From Streptomyces sp. NK15101 (GTDB lineage Bacteria > Actinomycetota > Actinomycetes > Streptomycetales > Streptomycetaceae): DNA of 64,000 bases. Below, piece by piece: positions 35,615 to 43,592 of the stretch. The stretch covers positions 62,001-126,000 of the forward strand of contig NZ_JAINVG010000013.1 of the NCBI RefSeq assembly GCF_020400725.1, read 5' to 3'. The notes beneath the pieces were generated by a model that saw only the letters and a program-made list of their open reading frames with translations, had not been told where the DNA came from and did not search any database. Positions within the stretch are counted from its first letter, which is position 1, and every line of letters starts with the position of its first letter. The position numbers and the translations under genes were made by a program.

Positions 35615-36670
35615 TCAGGCGAAGTCCTCCTCCCCCTCCTCCGTCCGCTGCACGTACCGCAGGACGCCCCACATGCCGTGCTCGTCGGGGGCGTCCTGCG
35701 GTCCGTTCAGCTCGCAGGAGGCGAGCTCCTTGCGCAGGGCGGGCGCGTCGATGCCCGAGCCGATCAGGACGAGCTGGGTGAGGCGTTCCCCGCCGGCGGG
35801 CCAGGGCTCGGGGTAGAAGCGCAGGAAACGGCCGACCGCGTGCACGCCGTAGCGGTTGGCCGGATCGGCCTGGCCGAAGTCGACGAACCCCTTGATCCGG
35901 TAGAGGCCCTCGGGGCGCGAGTCGAGGAAGGCCATGAGACGGCGCGGGTGCAGCGGCGTCGCGGCCGTCAGCGAGAGGCTCTCGTAGGCCGCGTGCGGGT
36001 GGGCGTCGCCGGCGTCCTCGGAGCCGTACAGGATGTCCTCGATCGACATCTGGCCCTCGATCTCGCCCTCCGGCACGACCCGGTCGAAGAGCAGCTCCGG
36101 GTCGACGCGCCCGTGGGAGGCCTCGACCACGGCGGCGCGCCCGGCGAGTCCGGCCACCGTCTCCCGTACGCTCCGCAGCTCGTCCGCGGCCACCCGGTCC
36201 GTCTTGTTGACGACGACGAGGTCGGCGAGGCCGAGGTGCCGGTCGGTCCCGGGGTGCCGCTGCCGGGTGGCCGCGAACTCGGACGCGTCGACGACCTGGA
36301 CGAGCCCTCCGTACACCACCCGCTCGTTCTCGCTGGCCAGCACCATGCGGACCAGTTCCTCCGGCTCCGCGAGCCCGCTCGCCTCGATCACGATCACGTC
36401 GAGCCGGGACTCGGGCCGGGTCAGGACCTCCAGGTACTCGTCGAGCTCGCCGGCGTCGACGGCGCAGCACAGGCAGCCGTTGCCGAGGGAGACGGTGGAG
36501 CCGACCTGGCCGGCGACGGTCATCGCGTCGATGCCGATGTCACCGAAGTCGTTGACCATGACTCCGATACGGGTGCCCCGGGCGCTGCGCAGCAGGTGGT
36601 TGAGGAGCGTGGTCTTCCCGGCTCCGAGAAACCCGGCCAGGACGACGACGGGGATCTGCTGCGTGGTCAA
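35615..36670 (-). CDS. CobW/COG0523-family GTPase metallochaperone
   Basis: A 351-residue GTPase of the CobW/YjiA/ZigA family, which hands zinc or other metals to client proteins. The Walker A GFLGAGKT is at residues 13-20, a CxCC metal site GNGCLCC at C66/C68/C69, an EASGLAEPEE switch region and the NKTD guanine motif near 167. The C-terminal CobW_C domain starts near residue 240 (LYRIKGFVDFG). The TTG at 36670 follows GGAGG at 8 bases. It is convergent with the DUF262 gene (10-base gap) and divergent from a histidine kinase. Whether it is under zinc (Zur) control cannot be told; no Zur-like box was recognised. Confidence 0.89.
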   Translation of the reverse strand: MTTQQIPVVVLAGFLGAGKTTLLNHLLRSARGTRIGVMVNDFGDIGIDAMTVAGQVGSTVSLGNGCLCCAVDAGELDEYLEVLTRPESRLDVIVIEASGLAEPEELVRMVLASENERVVYGGLVQVVDASEFAATRQRHPGTDRHLGLADLVVVNKTDRVAADELRSVRETVAGLAGRAAVVEASHGRVDPELLFDRVVPEGEIEGQMSIEDILYGSEDAGDAHPHAAYESLSLTAATPLHPRRLMAFLDSRPEGLYRIKGFVDFGQADPANRYGVHAVGRFLRFYPEPWPAGGERLTQLVLIGSGIDAPALRKELASCELNGPQDAPDEHGMWGVLRYVQRTEEGEEDFA

Positions 36671-36781
36671 GGGACGTGCCTCCGGTTCCTTCGGGTCCCA
36701 CGGGCGTGGGAAACCCCCAGAATAGGCGTCCGTTCCGTCACCATTTCCGGTCCCCGGCCGCGGCCCCTTACCGTTTCCGGC

Positions 36782-38461
36782 ATGAGCCCCGCACAGACCG
36801 CTCCCCCGCGCCCCCGTGCGCGCCGTCGACGGTTCGGGTGGCCGCAGCGGGTGTTCTCGCAGGTCCTGCTGATGCAGCTGGCCATCGCGACCGGTGTGAC
36901 CGTCCTCGCCACCGGCCTCTTCCTCGCCCCGCTGAGCGCCCAGCTCGACGACCAGGCCATGCGGCGGGCCCTGGCCATCGCCGGGACCACCGCGTCGCCC
37001 CGGCTCGCCGCCGACCTCACCGGCAGCCCGCCGTCCGCGCGGGGCCCGGTCCAGGCCGAGGCGGAGCGGATCAGGACCTCCACGGGCGCCGAGTACGTCG
37101 TGGTCATGGACACCCACGGGGTGCGCTGGTCGCACACCGACCCCGCGCGGATCGGCAGGCTCGTCTCGACCGACCCGAGCACCGCCCTCGCCGGTCACGA
37201 GGTGATGGAGATCGACAGCGGCACCCTGGGCCGCTCGGCACGCGGCAAGGTGCCGCTGCGGGACGCCGACGGGCGGATCGTCGGCGCGGTCTCCGTCGGC
37301 ATCGAGTACGACAGCGTCCGCGACCGGCTCCTCGCCGCCATCCCCGGCCTCCTCGCCTACGCGGGCGGCGCGCTCGCGGCCGGGGCGCTCGCCGCCTATC
37401 TGATCTCCCGGCGGCTCCAGCGGCAGACCCACGACCTGGCCTTCTCCGACATCTCCGCCCTCCTCGCCGAACGCGAGGCCATGCTGCACGGCATCCGCGA
37501 GGGCGTCGTGGCCCTCGACCGCCACGGCTCCGTACGGCTCATGAACGACGAGGCGCAGCGCCTCCTCGGCCTCGGCCCCGAGGCGGCGGGCCGGCCGCTC
37601 GACGAGGTCCTCGGTGCCGGCCGGACCGCCGACGTCCTCACCGGCCGGGTCACCGGCGAGGACCTGCTCACCGTCCGGGGGCACCGGGTGCTGATCGCCA
37701 ACCGGATGCCCACGGACGACGGCGGCGCCGTGGCGACCCTCCGCGACCGCACCGAGCTGGAACGTCTCGGGCGCGAGCTCGACTCCACCCGGGGTCTGAT
37801 CGACGCGCTCCGCGCCCAGGACCACGAGCACGCCAACCGGCTGCACACCCTCCTCGGTCTGCTGGAGCTGGAGATGCACGAGGAGGCGGTCGAGTTCGTC
37901 ACGGAGGTGGTCGGCGTGCACCGGGCCACCGCCGAGCAGGTCACGGAGAAGGTCCACGACCCGCTCCTCGCCGCGCTCCTGGTCGGGAAGGCGACCGTCG
38001 CCGCCGAGCGGGGCGTCTCGCTGCGGCTCGGGCCCGACTCCCTGCTGCCGGACCGGCTCGTCGACCCGCGCGAGCTGGTCACCGTCGTCGGCAACCTGGT
38101 CGACAACGCCCTGGACGCCGTCGCCGGCACCCCCGGCGCCCGCATCGAGGTCTCCTTCCGCGCCGAGGGCCGTACGGTGGTGCTGCGGGTCTCGGACAGC
38201 GGCCCTGGCGTCCCGGAGGGCCGCCGCGAGCTGATCTTCACCGAGGGCTGGACGACGAAGGCGCTGCCGTCCCACGGCAAGCGCGGTCTCGGCCTCGCCC
38301 TGGTGCGCCGCCTCGCCGAGCGCCGGGGCGGCACCGCCGAGGTGGCGGGCGGCCCCGAGGGCGGCGCCGTGTTCACGGTCGTCCTCCCGGACGCCCTGAC
38401 CGAACCGGAGTTCCCCGAACCGGAGCCGGCCGGCTCCGGATCCGCCGAGGAGGCACGATGA
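36782..38461 (+). CDS. Sensor histidine kinase, CitA/DcuS type
   Basis: A 559-residue sensor kinase. Helix one (about 25-50) and helix two (about 185-205) bracket an extracytoplasmic sensory domain of the PAS-like CitA/DcuS type. A cytoplasmic PAS domain (about 220-330) follows, with a SpoOB-like dimerisation region carrying the phospho-His H348 in DHEHANRLH and an ATPase domain (NLVDNALDAVAG, GLGLALVRR). Such kinases sense citrate or C4-dicarboxylates. It overlaps the response regulator by 4 bases (ATGA). No ribosome binding site is evident before the ATG at 36782. The neighbouring symporter for small carboxylates may be the regulated transporter. Confidence 0.88.
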   Translation: MSPAQTAPPRPRARRRRFGWPQRVFSQVLLMQLAIATGVTVLATGLFLAPLSAQLDDQAMRRALAIAGTTASPRLAADLTGSPPSARGPVQAEAERIRTSTGAEYVVVMDTHGVRWSHTDPARIGRLVSTDPSTALAGHEVMEIDSGTLGRSARGKVPLRDADGRIVGAVSVGIEYDSVRDRLLAAIPGLLAYAGGALAAGALAAYLISRRLQRQTHDLAFSDISALLAEREAMLHGIREGVVALDRHGSVRLMNDEAQRLLGLGPEAAGRPLDEVLGAGRTADVLTGRVTGEDLLTVRGHRVLIANRMPTDDGGAVATLRDRTELERLGRELDSTRGLIDALRAQDHEHANRLHTLLGLLELEMHEEAVEFVTEVVGVHRATAEQVTEKVHDPLLAALLVGKATVAAERGVSLRLGPDSLLPDRLVDPRELVTVVGNLVDNALDAVAGTPGARIEVSFRAEGRTVVLRVSDSGPGVPEGRRELIFTEGWTTKALPSHGKRGLGLALVRRLAERRGGTAEVAGGPEGGAVFTVVLPDALTEPEFPEPEPAGSGSAEEAR

Positions 38462-39147
38462 TCGACGTGCTCGTCGTGGACGACGACGTGCTGGTCGCGC
38501 GGATCAACGCCGCCTATGTCGCCAAGGTGCCCGGCTTCCGGGTCGTCGCCACCGCCCACTCGACCGCCGAGGCGCTCGCCGTGCTGGACGGACAGCCGGT
38601 CGACCTGATCCTCCTGGACCACTACCTGCCCGACGAGAACGGACTCGCGGCGGTACGGGAGCTCCGGTCCCGCGGCCACCAGTGCGACGTCATCATGGTG
38701 ACGGCGGCCCGTGACGTGGCCACCGTGCAGTCGGCGATGCGGCACGGGGCCCTGCAGTACCTGGTCAAGCCGTTCAACTTCGCCGGGCTCCGCACCAAGC
38801 TGGAGGCGTACGCGACGCTCCGCCGCGCCCTGGAGAACGGCGGCGAGGCGGAGCAGGCCGAGGTGGACCGGATCTTCGGGGTCCTGTCGGCGGGCACCGT
38901 CGCCCCCGACCTGCCCAAGGGCCACTCCCCCACCACGGCCGAGGTGGTCCGGCGGGTACTGCTCGCCGCCGACGGCCCGCTGTCCGCGCAGGAGATCGCC
39001 GAGCGGGCCGGCGTCAGCCGCCAGACCGCGCAGCGCTACCTCAAGCTCCTGGAACGCACCGGCCGGGTGCGTCTCTCCCTCCGGTACGGCGAGACGGGCC
39101 GCCCCGAGCACCGGTACGCCTGGACGGGCTCACCGACCGGCGGCTGA
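38458..39147 (+). CDS. Response regulator, CitB type
   Basis: A 229-residue response regulator partner of the preceding kinase. The receiver has acidic D8-D10, phospho-acceptor D54 in ILLDHYLP and the late Lys in YLVKPF. The C-terminal part contains an IclR/GntR-like winged helix, GPLSAQEIAERAGVSRQTAQRYLKLLERTG, as in CitB/DcuR. The start ATG overlaps the kinase stop (ATGA). The protein ends 16 bases before a convergent symporter gene. Likely targets are carboxylate uptake genes, but no binding site was identified. Confidence 0.88.
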   Translation: MIDVLVVDDDVLVARINAAYVAKVPGFRVVATAHSTAEALAVLDGQPVDLILLDHYLPDENGLAAVRELRSRGHQCDVIMVTAARDVATVQSAMRHGALQYLVKPFNFAGLRTKLEAYATLRRALENGGEAEQAEVDRIFGVLSAGTVAPDLPKGHSPTTAEVVRRVLLAADGPLSAQEIAERAGVSRQTAQRYLKLLERTGRVRLSLRYGETGRPEHRYAWTGSPTGG

Positions 39148-39163
39148 CATCCCCGCGGGACGG

Positions 39164-40756
39164 TCAGACGGCACCCGCGCCCGTCAGGGCCCGCACCTCG
39201 GTCTCCGCGTGCCGGGCCTCGTCGGGCGGCTCGGTCGAGGTGACCGTACCGATCCATCCGGCCAGGAAGCCGAGCGGGATGGAGACCGCTCCCGGGTTCT
39301 GCAACGGGAAGAGGTGGAAGTCGACGCCCGGGAACAGCGATTCCGCGCTGCCGGAGACGACCGGGGAGACCAGGACGAGCAGCACCGCCGGGATCAGGCC
39401 GCCGTACACCGCCCAGACCGCGCCCCGGGTGGTGAACTTCCGCCAGAACAGCGAGTAGAGCAGCACCGGCAGATTGGCGGAGGCCGCCACCGCGAAGGCC
39501 AGCCCGACGAGGAAGGCCACGTTGAGGTCGCGGGCGAGCAGCCCGAGGCCGATGGCGGCCGCGCCGATCCCGGCGGCGGCGACCCTGGCCACGGCCACCT
39601 CGCTGTACTGCTTCACTTGCCGGCGGCGCAGCGAGGCGTACAGGTCGTGGGCGACGGAGGCCGAGGAGGCCAGCGTGATCCCCGCGACGACGGCGAGGAT
39701 GGTCGCGAAGGCGACGGCGGCGACGACCGCGAAGAGCACCGTGCCGCCGGTGGAGCCCGCGCCGCCGCCGAGATCGAGGGCGAGCAGCGGCACGGCGGTG
39801 TTCCCGGAGGCGCTGGAGGCACGGACCTCGTCGGGGCCGATCAGCGCGGCCGCGCCGAAGCCGAGCACGATGGTCATCAGGTAGAAGCTGCCGATGAGCC
39901 CGATGGACCAGACGACGGAGCGGCGGGCGGCCCGGGCGGTCGGCACGGTGTAGAAGCGCGACAGGATGTGCGGCAGTCCCGCCGTGCCCAGGACGAGGGC
40001 GAGCCCGAGGCTGATGAAGTCGAGGCGGGCCGTCCAGTCCCCGCCGTAGCGCAGTCCGGGCGCGAGGAAGTCCACACCGTGCCCGCTGCGCTCGGCAGCG
40101 GTGGAGAGCAGACCGTTCACGTCGCCGTGGAACCGGAGCAGGACGAGGACGGTGAGCGCGATCGTGCCCGCCATGAGCAGGACCGCCTTGACGATCTGGA
40201 TCCACGTGGTGGCCCGCATGCCTCCGAGCGACACGTAGATCACCATCAGCGCGCCCACGCCGACCACCGTCCACGAGCGCGCGGCCTCGCTGGAACCGCC
40301 GAGCAGCAGCGCCACCAGGCTCCCGGCCCCCACCATCTGGGCCACGAGGTACAGCACGGAGACGGCCACCGAGGACGTTCCGGCGGCGATCCGCACCGGC
40401 CGCTCCGCCATCCGTGCGGCGACGACGTCTGCCAGCGTGAACCGCCCGCAGTTGCGCACCAGTTCGGCGACCAGCAGGAGCACCACCAGCCAGGCGACGA
40501 GGAAGCCGACGGAGTACAGCATGCCGTCGTAGCCGTAGAGCGCGATCAGCCCGGAGATGCCCAGGAAGGAGGCCGCGGACATGTAGTCCCCGGCGATGGC
40601 GAACCCGTTCTCCAGGGGGGAGAACAGCCGCCCCCCGGCGTAGAACTCCTCCGCCGAACCGTGGCGGTGGCGGCTCACCCAGGTGGTGATCCCCAGGGTC
40701 ACGGCGACGAACACGCTGAACAGCACGAGCGCCAGGGTCTGATGGCTTCCGGTCAC
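39164..40756 (-). CDS. actP: Sodium/solute symporter, acetate permease (ActP) type
   Basis: A 530-residue SSS-family secondary transporter with about 13 membrane helices, related to the ActP cation/acetate symporter. Family features include FYAGGRLFSPLENGFAIAGDYMSAASFLGISG, the GxxQ-less core ALIWFxx-like LVAWLVVLLLV, and LSRFYTVPTARAARRS. It imports acetate, or another small monocarboxylate, with Na+ or H+. The GTG at 40756 overlaps the DUF485 gene stop by four bases (GTGA), as in yjcH-actP operons. The pair is downstream of a NarL-type two-component system and convergent with a CitAB-like system. Confidence 0.85.
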   Translation of the reverse strand: MTGSHQTLALVLFSVFVAVTLGITTWVSRHRHGSAEEFYAGGRLFSPLENGFAIAGDYMSAASFLGISGLIALYGYDGMLYSVGFLVAWLVVLLLVAELVRNCGRFTLADVVAARMAERPVRIAAGTSSVAVSVLYLVAQMVGAGSLVALLLGGSSEAARSWTVVGVGALMVIYVSLGGMRATTWIQIVKAVLLMAGTIALTVLVLLRFHGDVNGLLSTAAERSGHGVDFLAPGLRYGGDWTARLDFISLGLALVLGTAGLPHILSRFYTVPTARAARRSVVWSIGLIGSFYLMTIVLGFGAAALIGPDEVRASSASGNTAVPLLALDLGGGAGSTGGTVLFAVVAAVAFATILAVVAGITLASSASVAHDLYASLRRRQVKQYSEVAVARVAAAGIGAAAIGLGLLARDLNVAFLVGLAFAVAASANLPVLLYSLFWRKFTTRGAVWAVYGGLIPAVLLVLVSPVVSGSAESLFPGVDFHLFPLQNPGAVSIPLGFLAGWIGTVTSTEPPDEARHAETEVRALTGAGAV

Positions 40757-41238
40757 AGCTGCACCGCCCCTCGGGTCATCTCCTGCGTGTCCCAACGCAG
40801 TTCCAGTGCGGCCCGGTCTCTGCGCAGCCGCGCATGGCGCGCGTAGGCCCAGGTCAGCAGGAAGGTGGTGAGGAACTGACCGAGCCCCGCGACCATCGCC
40901 ACGTTCACCGCTCCGGCCACCGGCCGCGCCATCAGCCCGGGCGCCGCGGTCGCCGCCACCACATAGGCGAGGTACCACAGGAGGAACGCCAGGGTGGCCG
41001 GGAAGACGAACCGGCGGTAGCGGCGGCGCACTTCCTGGAAGGCGGGGCTCCGCTGGACTTCCAGATAGATCTCCGCCGCGCTGTGGACCCGCTGCGGCGG
41101 CACCGCGTCGGGGCGGCCGTCGCCGGACGTCCCGGCCGCCGCTTCCACGCCCCGACCGGAAGCCGTCGCGTCGTACCAGGGGTCGTCGACCGCCATCCCC
41201 GTAGCGTCGCGCCCCTCTTGCCTGTCCACCTGCTCCAC
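40753..41238 (-). CDS. DUF485 membrane protein, ActP partner
   Basis: A 161-residue protein of the DUF485 (YjcH) family, nearly always encoded just before the ActP acetate symporter, with which it may associate. A hydrophilic N-terminal extension (about 1-70) is followed by two membrane helices at about 80-100 (FVFPATLAFLLWYLAYVVAA) and 110-140 (VAMVAGLGQFLTTFLLTWAY). The GTG at 41238 is chosen because AAGGAG lies nine bases upstream; other starts at 41283 or 41196 are less supported. Translational coupling to actP supports a functional unit. Confidence 0.8.
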   Translation of the reverse strand: MEQVDRQEGRDATGMAVDDPWYDATASGRGVEAAAGTSGDGRPDAVPPQRVHSAAEIYLEVQRSPAFQEVRRRYRRFVFPATLAFLLWYLAYVVAATAAPGLMARPVAGAVNVAMVAGLGQFLTTFLLTWAYARHARLRRDRAALELRWDTQEMTRGAVQL

Positions 41239-41336
41239 CGGCCAACTCTCCTTGTCAGCGAACCGTTTCGGCCGCGTGCACAAGGATGGACAGAGCGGGA
41301 AGATCCCGGACTCTTCTCCTTCCTCTCTTCACCCCA

Positions 41337-42218
41337 TCAGGTGACTCTTCTCCCAGGCGCCCTGACCAGACCGTGCTGATATGCGTACCGCACGGCCTGG
41401 GCGCGGTCGCGCACCCCGGTCTTGGCGAAGAGGTTGTTGATGTGGGTCTTCACCGTGGCCGTGGAGATCCGCAGCCGTCCCGCGATCTCCGGGTTGGACA
41501 GCCCCTCCGCGATCAGCGCGAGCACCTCCGTCTCCCGCTCGGTCAGACCGTCCGCGTACGGTCCGGACGAGCCGCCCGCCCCCGGCGCCGCCCCAGCCCC
41601 CCGGCCCGTCACCGACCGCACCCCGGAACCGGAGCCGGCCTCTGCCCCTGCCCCGGGCCCGACCCCAGGCCCAGGCCGATCGGACCGTTCGCCCTGGCCC
41701 TCCCGATCGTCCCGGCCGCTGCGGTCGTCCCGGTCCTCTTGGTCGCTGCGGTCGTCCCGATCGTCTCGGTCCTCCCGGTCGATCAGCCGCTCGAGGAGTC
41801 GCAGCTGCACCGAGGGGGAGAGCCCGGCCCGCCCGTCGATCACGTCCCGCACGGCCCGCTGGATCTCCTCCCCGCCGGCGTCCTTGGTGAGGTAACCGCG
41901 TGCCCCGGCCCGCAGCGCCGGGAACAGCGAGTCGTCGTCGGCGTAGGTGGTGAGCACGACGACCTCCGTCGCGGGGTGCCGGTCGCGAATCCTGCGGGTT
42001 GCCTCGACTCCGTCGCAGCGGGGCATCCGCAGATCCATCAGGACGACGTCGGGAGCGAGCTCAGCGGTGAGCGTGACCGCCTCCTCCCCGTCCCGGGCCG
42101 ATCCGACGACTTCGATCCCGGGAAGCAGCCCCAGTAGCATCACGATCCCCTCCCGCACGACGGCCTGGTCGTCGGCGACGACGACCCGTGCGACGCGGTC
42201 GCCGTCCGCGGCGCTCAT
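41337..42218 (-). CDS. Response regulator, NarL/LuxR type, with repetitive linker
   Basis: A 293-residue response regulator. The receiver (1-125) has D16/D17, phospho-acceptor D62 in VVLMDLRMP and K112 in LTKDAGG. The C-terminal LuxR helix-turn-helix (about 225-285) reads LTERETEVLALIAEGLSNPEIAGRL and ATVKTHINNLFAKTG. Between them, residues 147-222 are unusual: 147-182 are almost only Asp, Arg, Glu and Ser in tandem DRDD/DRSD patterns, then Gly/Ala/Pro. The kinase stop overlaps its ATG (ATGA), and the DUF485/ActP genes follow downstream, so acetate transport is a plausible target. Confidence 0.87.
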   Translation of the reverse strand: MSAADGDRVARVVVADDQAVVREGIVMLLGLLPGIEVVGSARDGEEAVTLTAELAPDVVLMDLRMPRCDGVEATRRIRDRHPATEVVVLTTYADDDSLFPALRAGARGYLTKDAGGEEIQRAVRDVIDGRAGLSPSVQLRLLERLIDREDRDDRDDRSDQEDRDDRSGRDDREGQGERSDRPGPGVGPGAGAEAGSGSGVRSVTGRGAGAAPGAGGSSGPYADGLTERETEVLALIAEGLSNPEIAGRLRISTATVKTHINNLFAKTGVRDRAQAVRYAYQHGLVRAPGRRVT

Positions 42219-43495
42219 GCCGGCACCCGCAGCCGCACCGTGAACCCGGGCCCCTCGGGCCCCGCGTCCAGGCTGCCGCCGAGCAGTTCGGCCCGCTCTC
42301 TCATGCCGAGCAGTCCGTACCCGGAGCCGGAGGTCCCCAGCTCCTCCGCCACTCGCGCGCCGTCGATCGCCCGGGGCGGCCCGGAGTCGCGTATCTCCAG
42401 GGAGATCTCGTCCCTCCCGTAGGCGAACCGGATCCTGGTCCGGGCGCCCGGGGCATGTTTGCGGACGTTGGTGAGGGCCTCCTGCGCGACCCGCCGCACC
42501 GCCTGCGAGGCCTCGGCGGGCAGGTCCCGGCGTTCACCGGTGACATCGACCTCTGCACGGTCCTCCCGCGCCAGTTCCCGCAGATAGTCCTCGACCGGGG
42601 CCATGTCCCCGCGCAGGGCCGAGAGCGCGTGGCGGGTCTCGGCGAGTCCCTCCCTGGCCATGGAACGGGCCGAGGTCACGAGCCTGAGGATCTCCGAGCG
42701 GTCCGCCCCGGCCTCGATCTGGAGCCGTGCGACCTCCAGGTGCACCATCTGGGCGGAGAGGCTGTGGGCGAGCACGTCATGTATCTCCCGGGCGATCCTG
42801 GCCCGCTCGGCGAGCGCCGCCGAGGCGGCTTCCGCCTCCCTGGCGAGCCGTTCCTGAGCGAGCAGCTGGAACCCGGCTCCTCGCGCCTCGGCGTCCAGCC
42901 GGAGCGAGTAGCCGGCGAGCAGCACGGCCGCCGTGGTGACACCGGCCCCGGCGATCCCGGTCTCGTCGGCCTCCATGAACCCCGCCACGAGGACCGCCAC
43001 GGTGGCCAGTCCCGCGGGGAGCGGCAGTCTCCCCATCGCCAGGACCGAGACGACGATCCAGAGGACCGTCGCGGGCGTCGGAGCGCCTGCCGCATAGGCT
43101 CCTAGGCCGCAGAGCGCGATCACCGCGAGCAGTCCCAGCGAGGCCCTCAGACGTCGGTCGAGGGTCGTGTGGTGGTACCGCACCCCCGCCGCCACACAGA
43201 GCCCGAACCCCAGCGGAGGCAACGGCGCGTACCAGCCGCCGAACGCACCCGAGGTGTAACAGCCGGTGAGCACCAGGACGCTGAGGCCCGCGAGCATCGT
43301 GTGATCGAGAACGATGCGCCCGCGTGGCACACCGACGCGAGTGAGCGCCTCCCGCGAGGGCCAGGAGCCCCAGGAAGTGCCGCGCGTCCGCCCCCTGCCC
43401 TCTCGTGCCCCCTCGCTCGTACTCGCGCTCGTAATCGTGCCCGTGGCCGTCCCGGTGCCCGTGCTCGCGAACCCTGGATCGCGCTTCTCGCCCAT
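42215..43495 (-). CDS. Sensor histidine kinase, NarL-partner type (HisKA_3)
   Basis: A 426-residue sensor kinase. An N-terminal polar Thr/Ser region is followed by several membrane helices (about 60-200), then a HisKA_3 domain with the phospho-His in EIHDVLAHSLSAQMVHL and an ATPase domain with RRVAQEALTNVRKHA (N box) and GSGYGLLGMRERAELLGG (G box). The ATG at 43495 follows GGAGGGGGAC at good spacing. It overlaps its response regulator by four bases. No external sensor domain is present, so the signal may come from membrane or intramembrane cues. Confidence 0.88.
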   Translation of the reverse strand: MGEKRDPGFASTGTGTATGTITSASTSEGAREGRGRTRGTSWGSWPSREALTRVGVPRGRIVLDHTMLAGLSVLVLTGCYTSGAFGGWYAPLPPLGFGLCVAAGVRYHHTTLDRRLRASLGLLAVIALCGLGAYAAGAPTPATVLWIVVSVLAMGRLPLPAGLATVAVLVAGFMEADETGIAGAGVTTAAVLLAGYSLRLDAEARGAGFQLLAQERLAREAEAASAALAERARIAREIHDVLAHSLSAQMVHLEVARLQIEAGADRSEILRLVTSARSMAREGLAETRHALSALRGDMAPVEDYLRELAREDRAEVDVTGERRDLPAEASQAVRRVAQEALTNVRKHAPGARTRIRFAYGRDEISLEIRDSGPPRAIDGARVAEELGTSGSGYGLLGMRERAELLGGSLDAGPEGPGFTVRLRVPA

Positions 43496-43550
43496 GTCCG
43501 TCCCCCTCCGACACTTCGATGCTACGGAGAGTAGGGGCCGGTGTGATCGG

Positions 43551-43583
43551 CCCGTGGGTGGAGCGTGTGGCTCCACCCACGGG
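43551..43583 (-). terminator. Hairpin terminator downstream of parE
   Basis: A stem of 14 bp (43551-43564 with 43570-43583; CCCGTGGGTGGAGC) and a 5-base loop lie just beyond the minus-strand parE stop at 43593, before the kinase promoter. Confidence 0.85.
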
Positions 43584-43592
43584 TGGAGCCAC

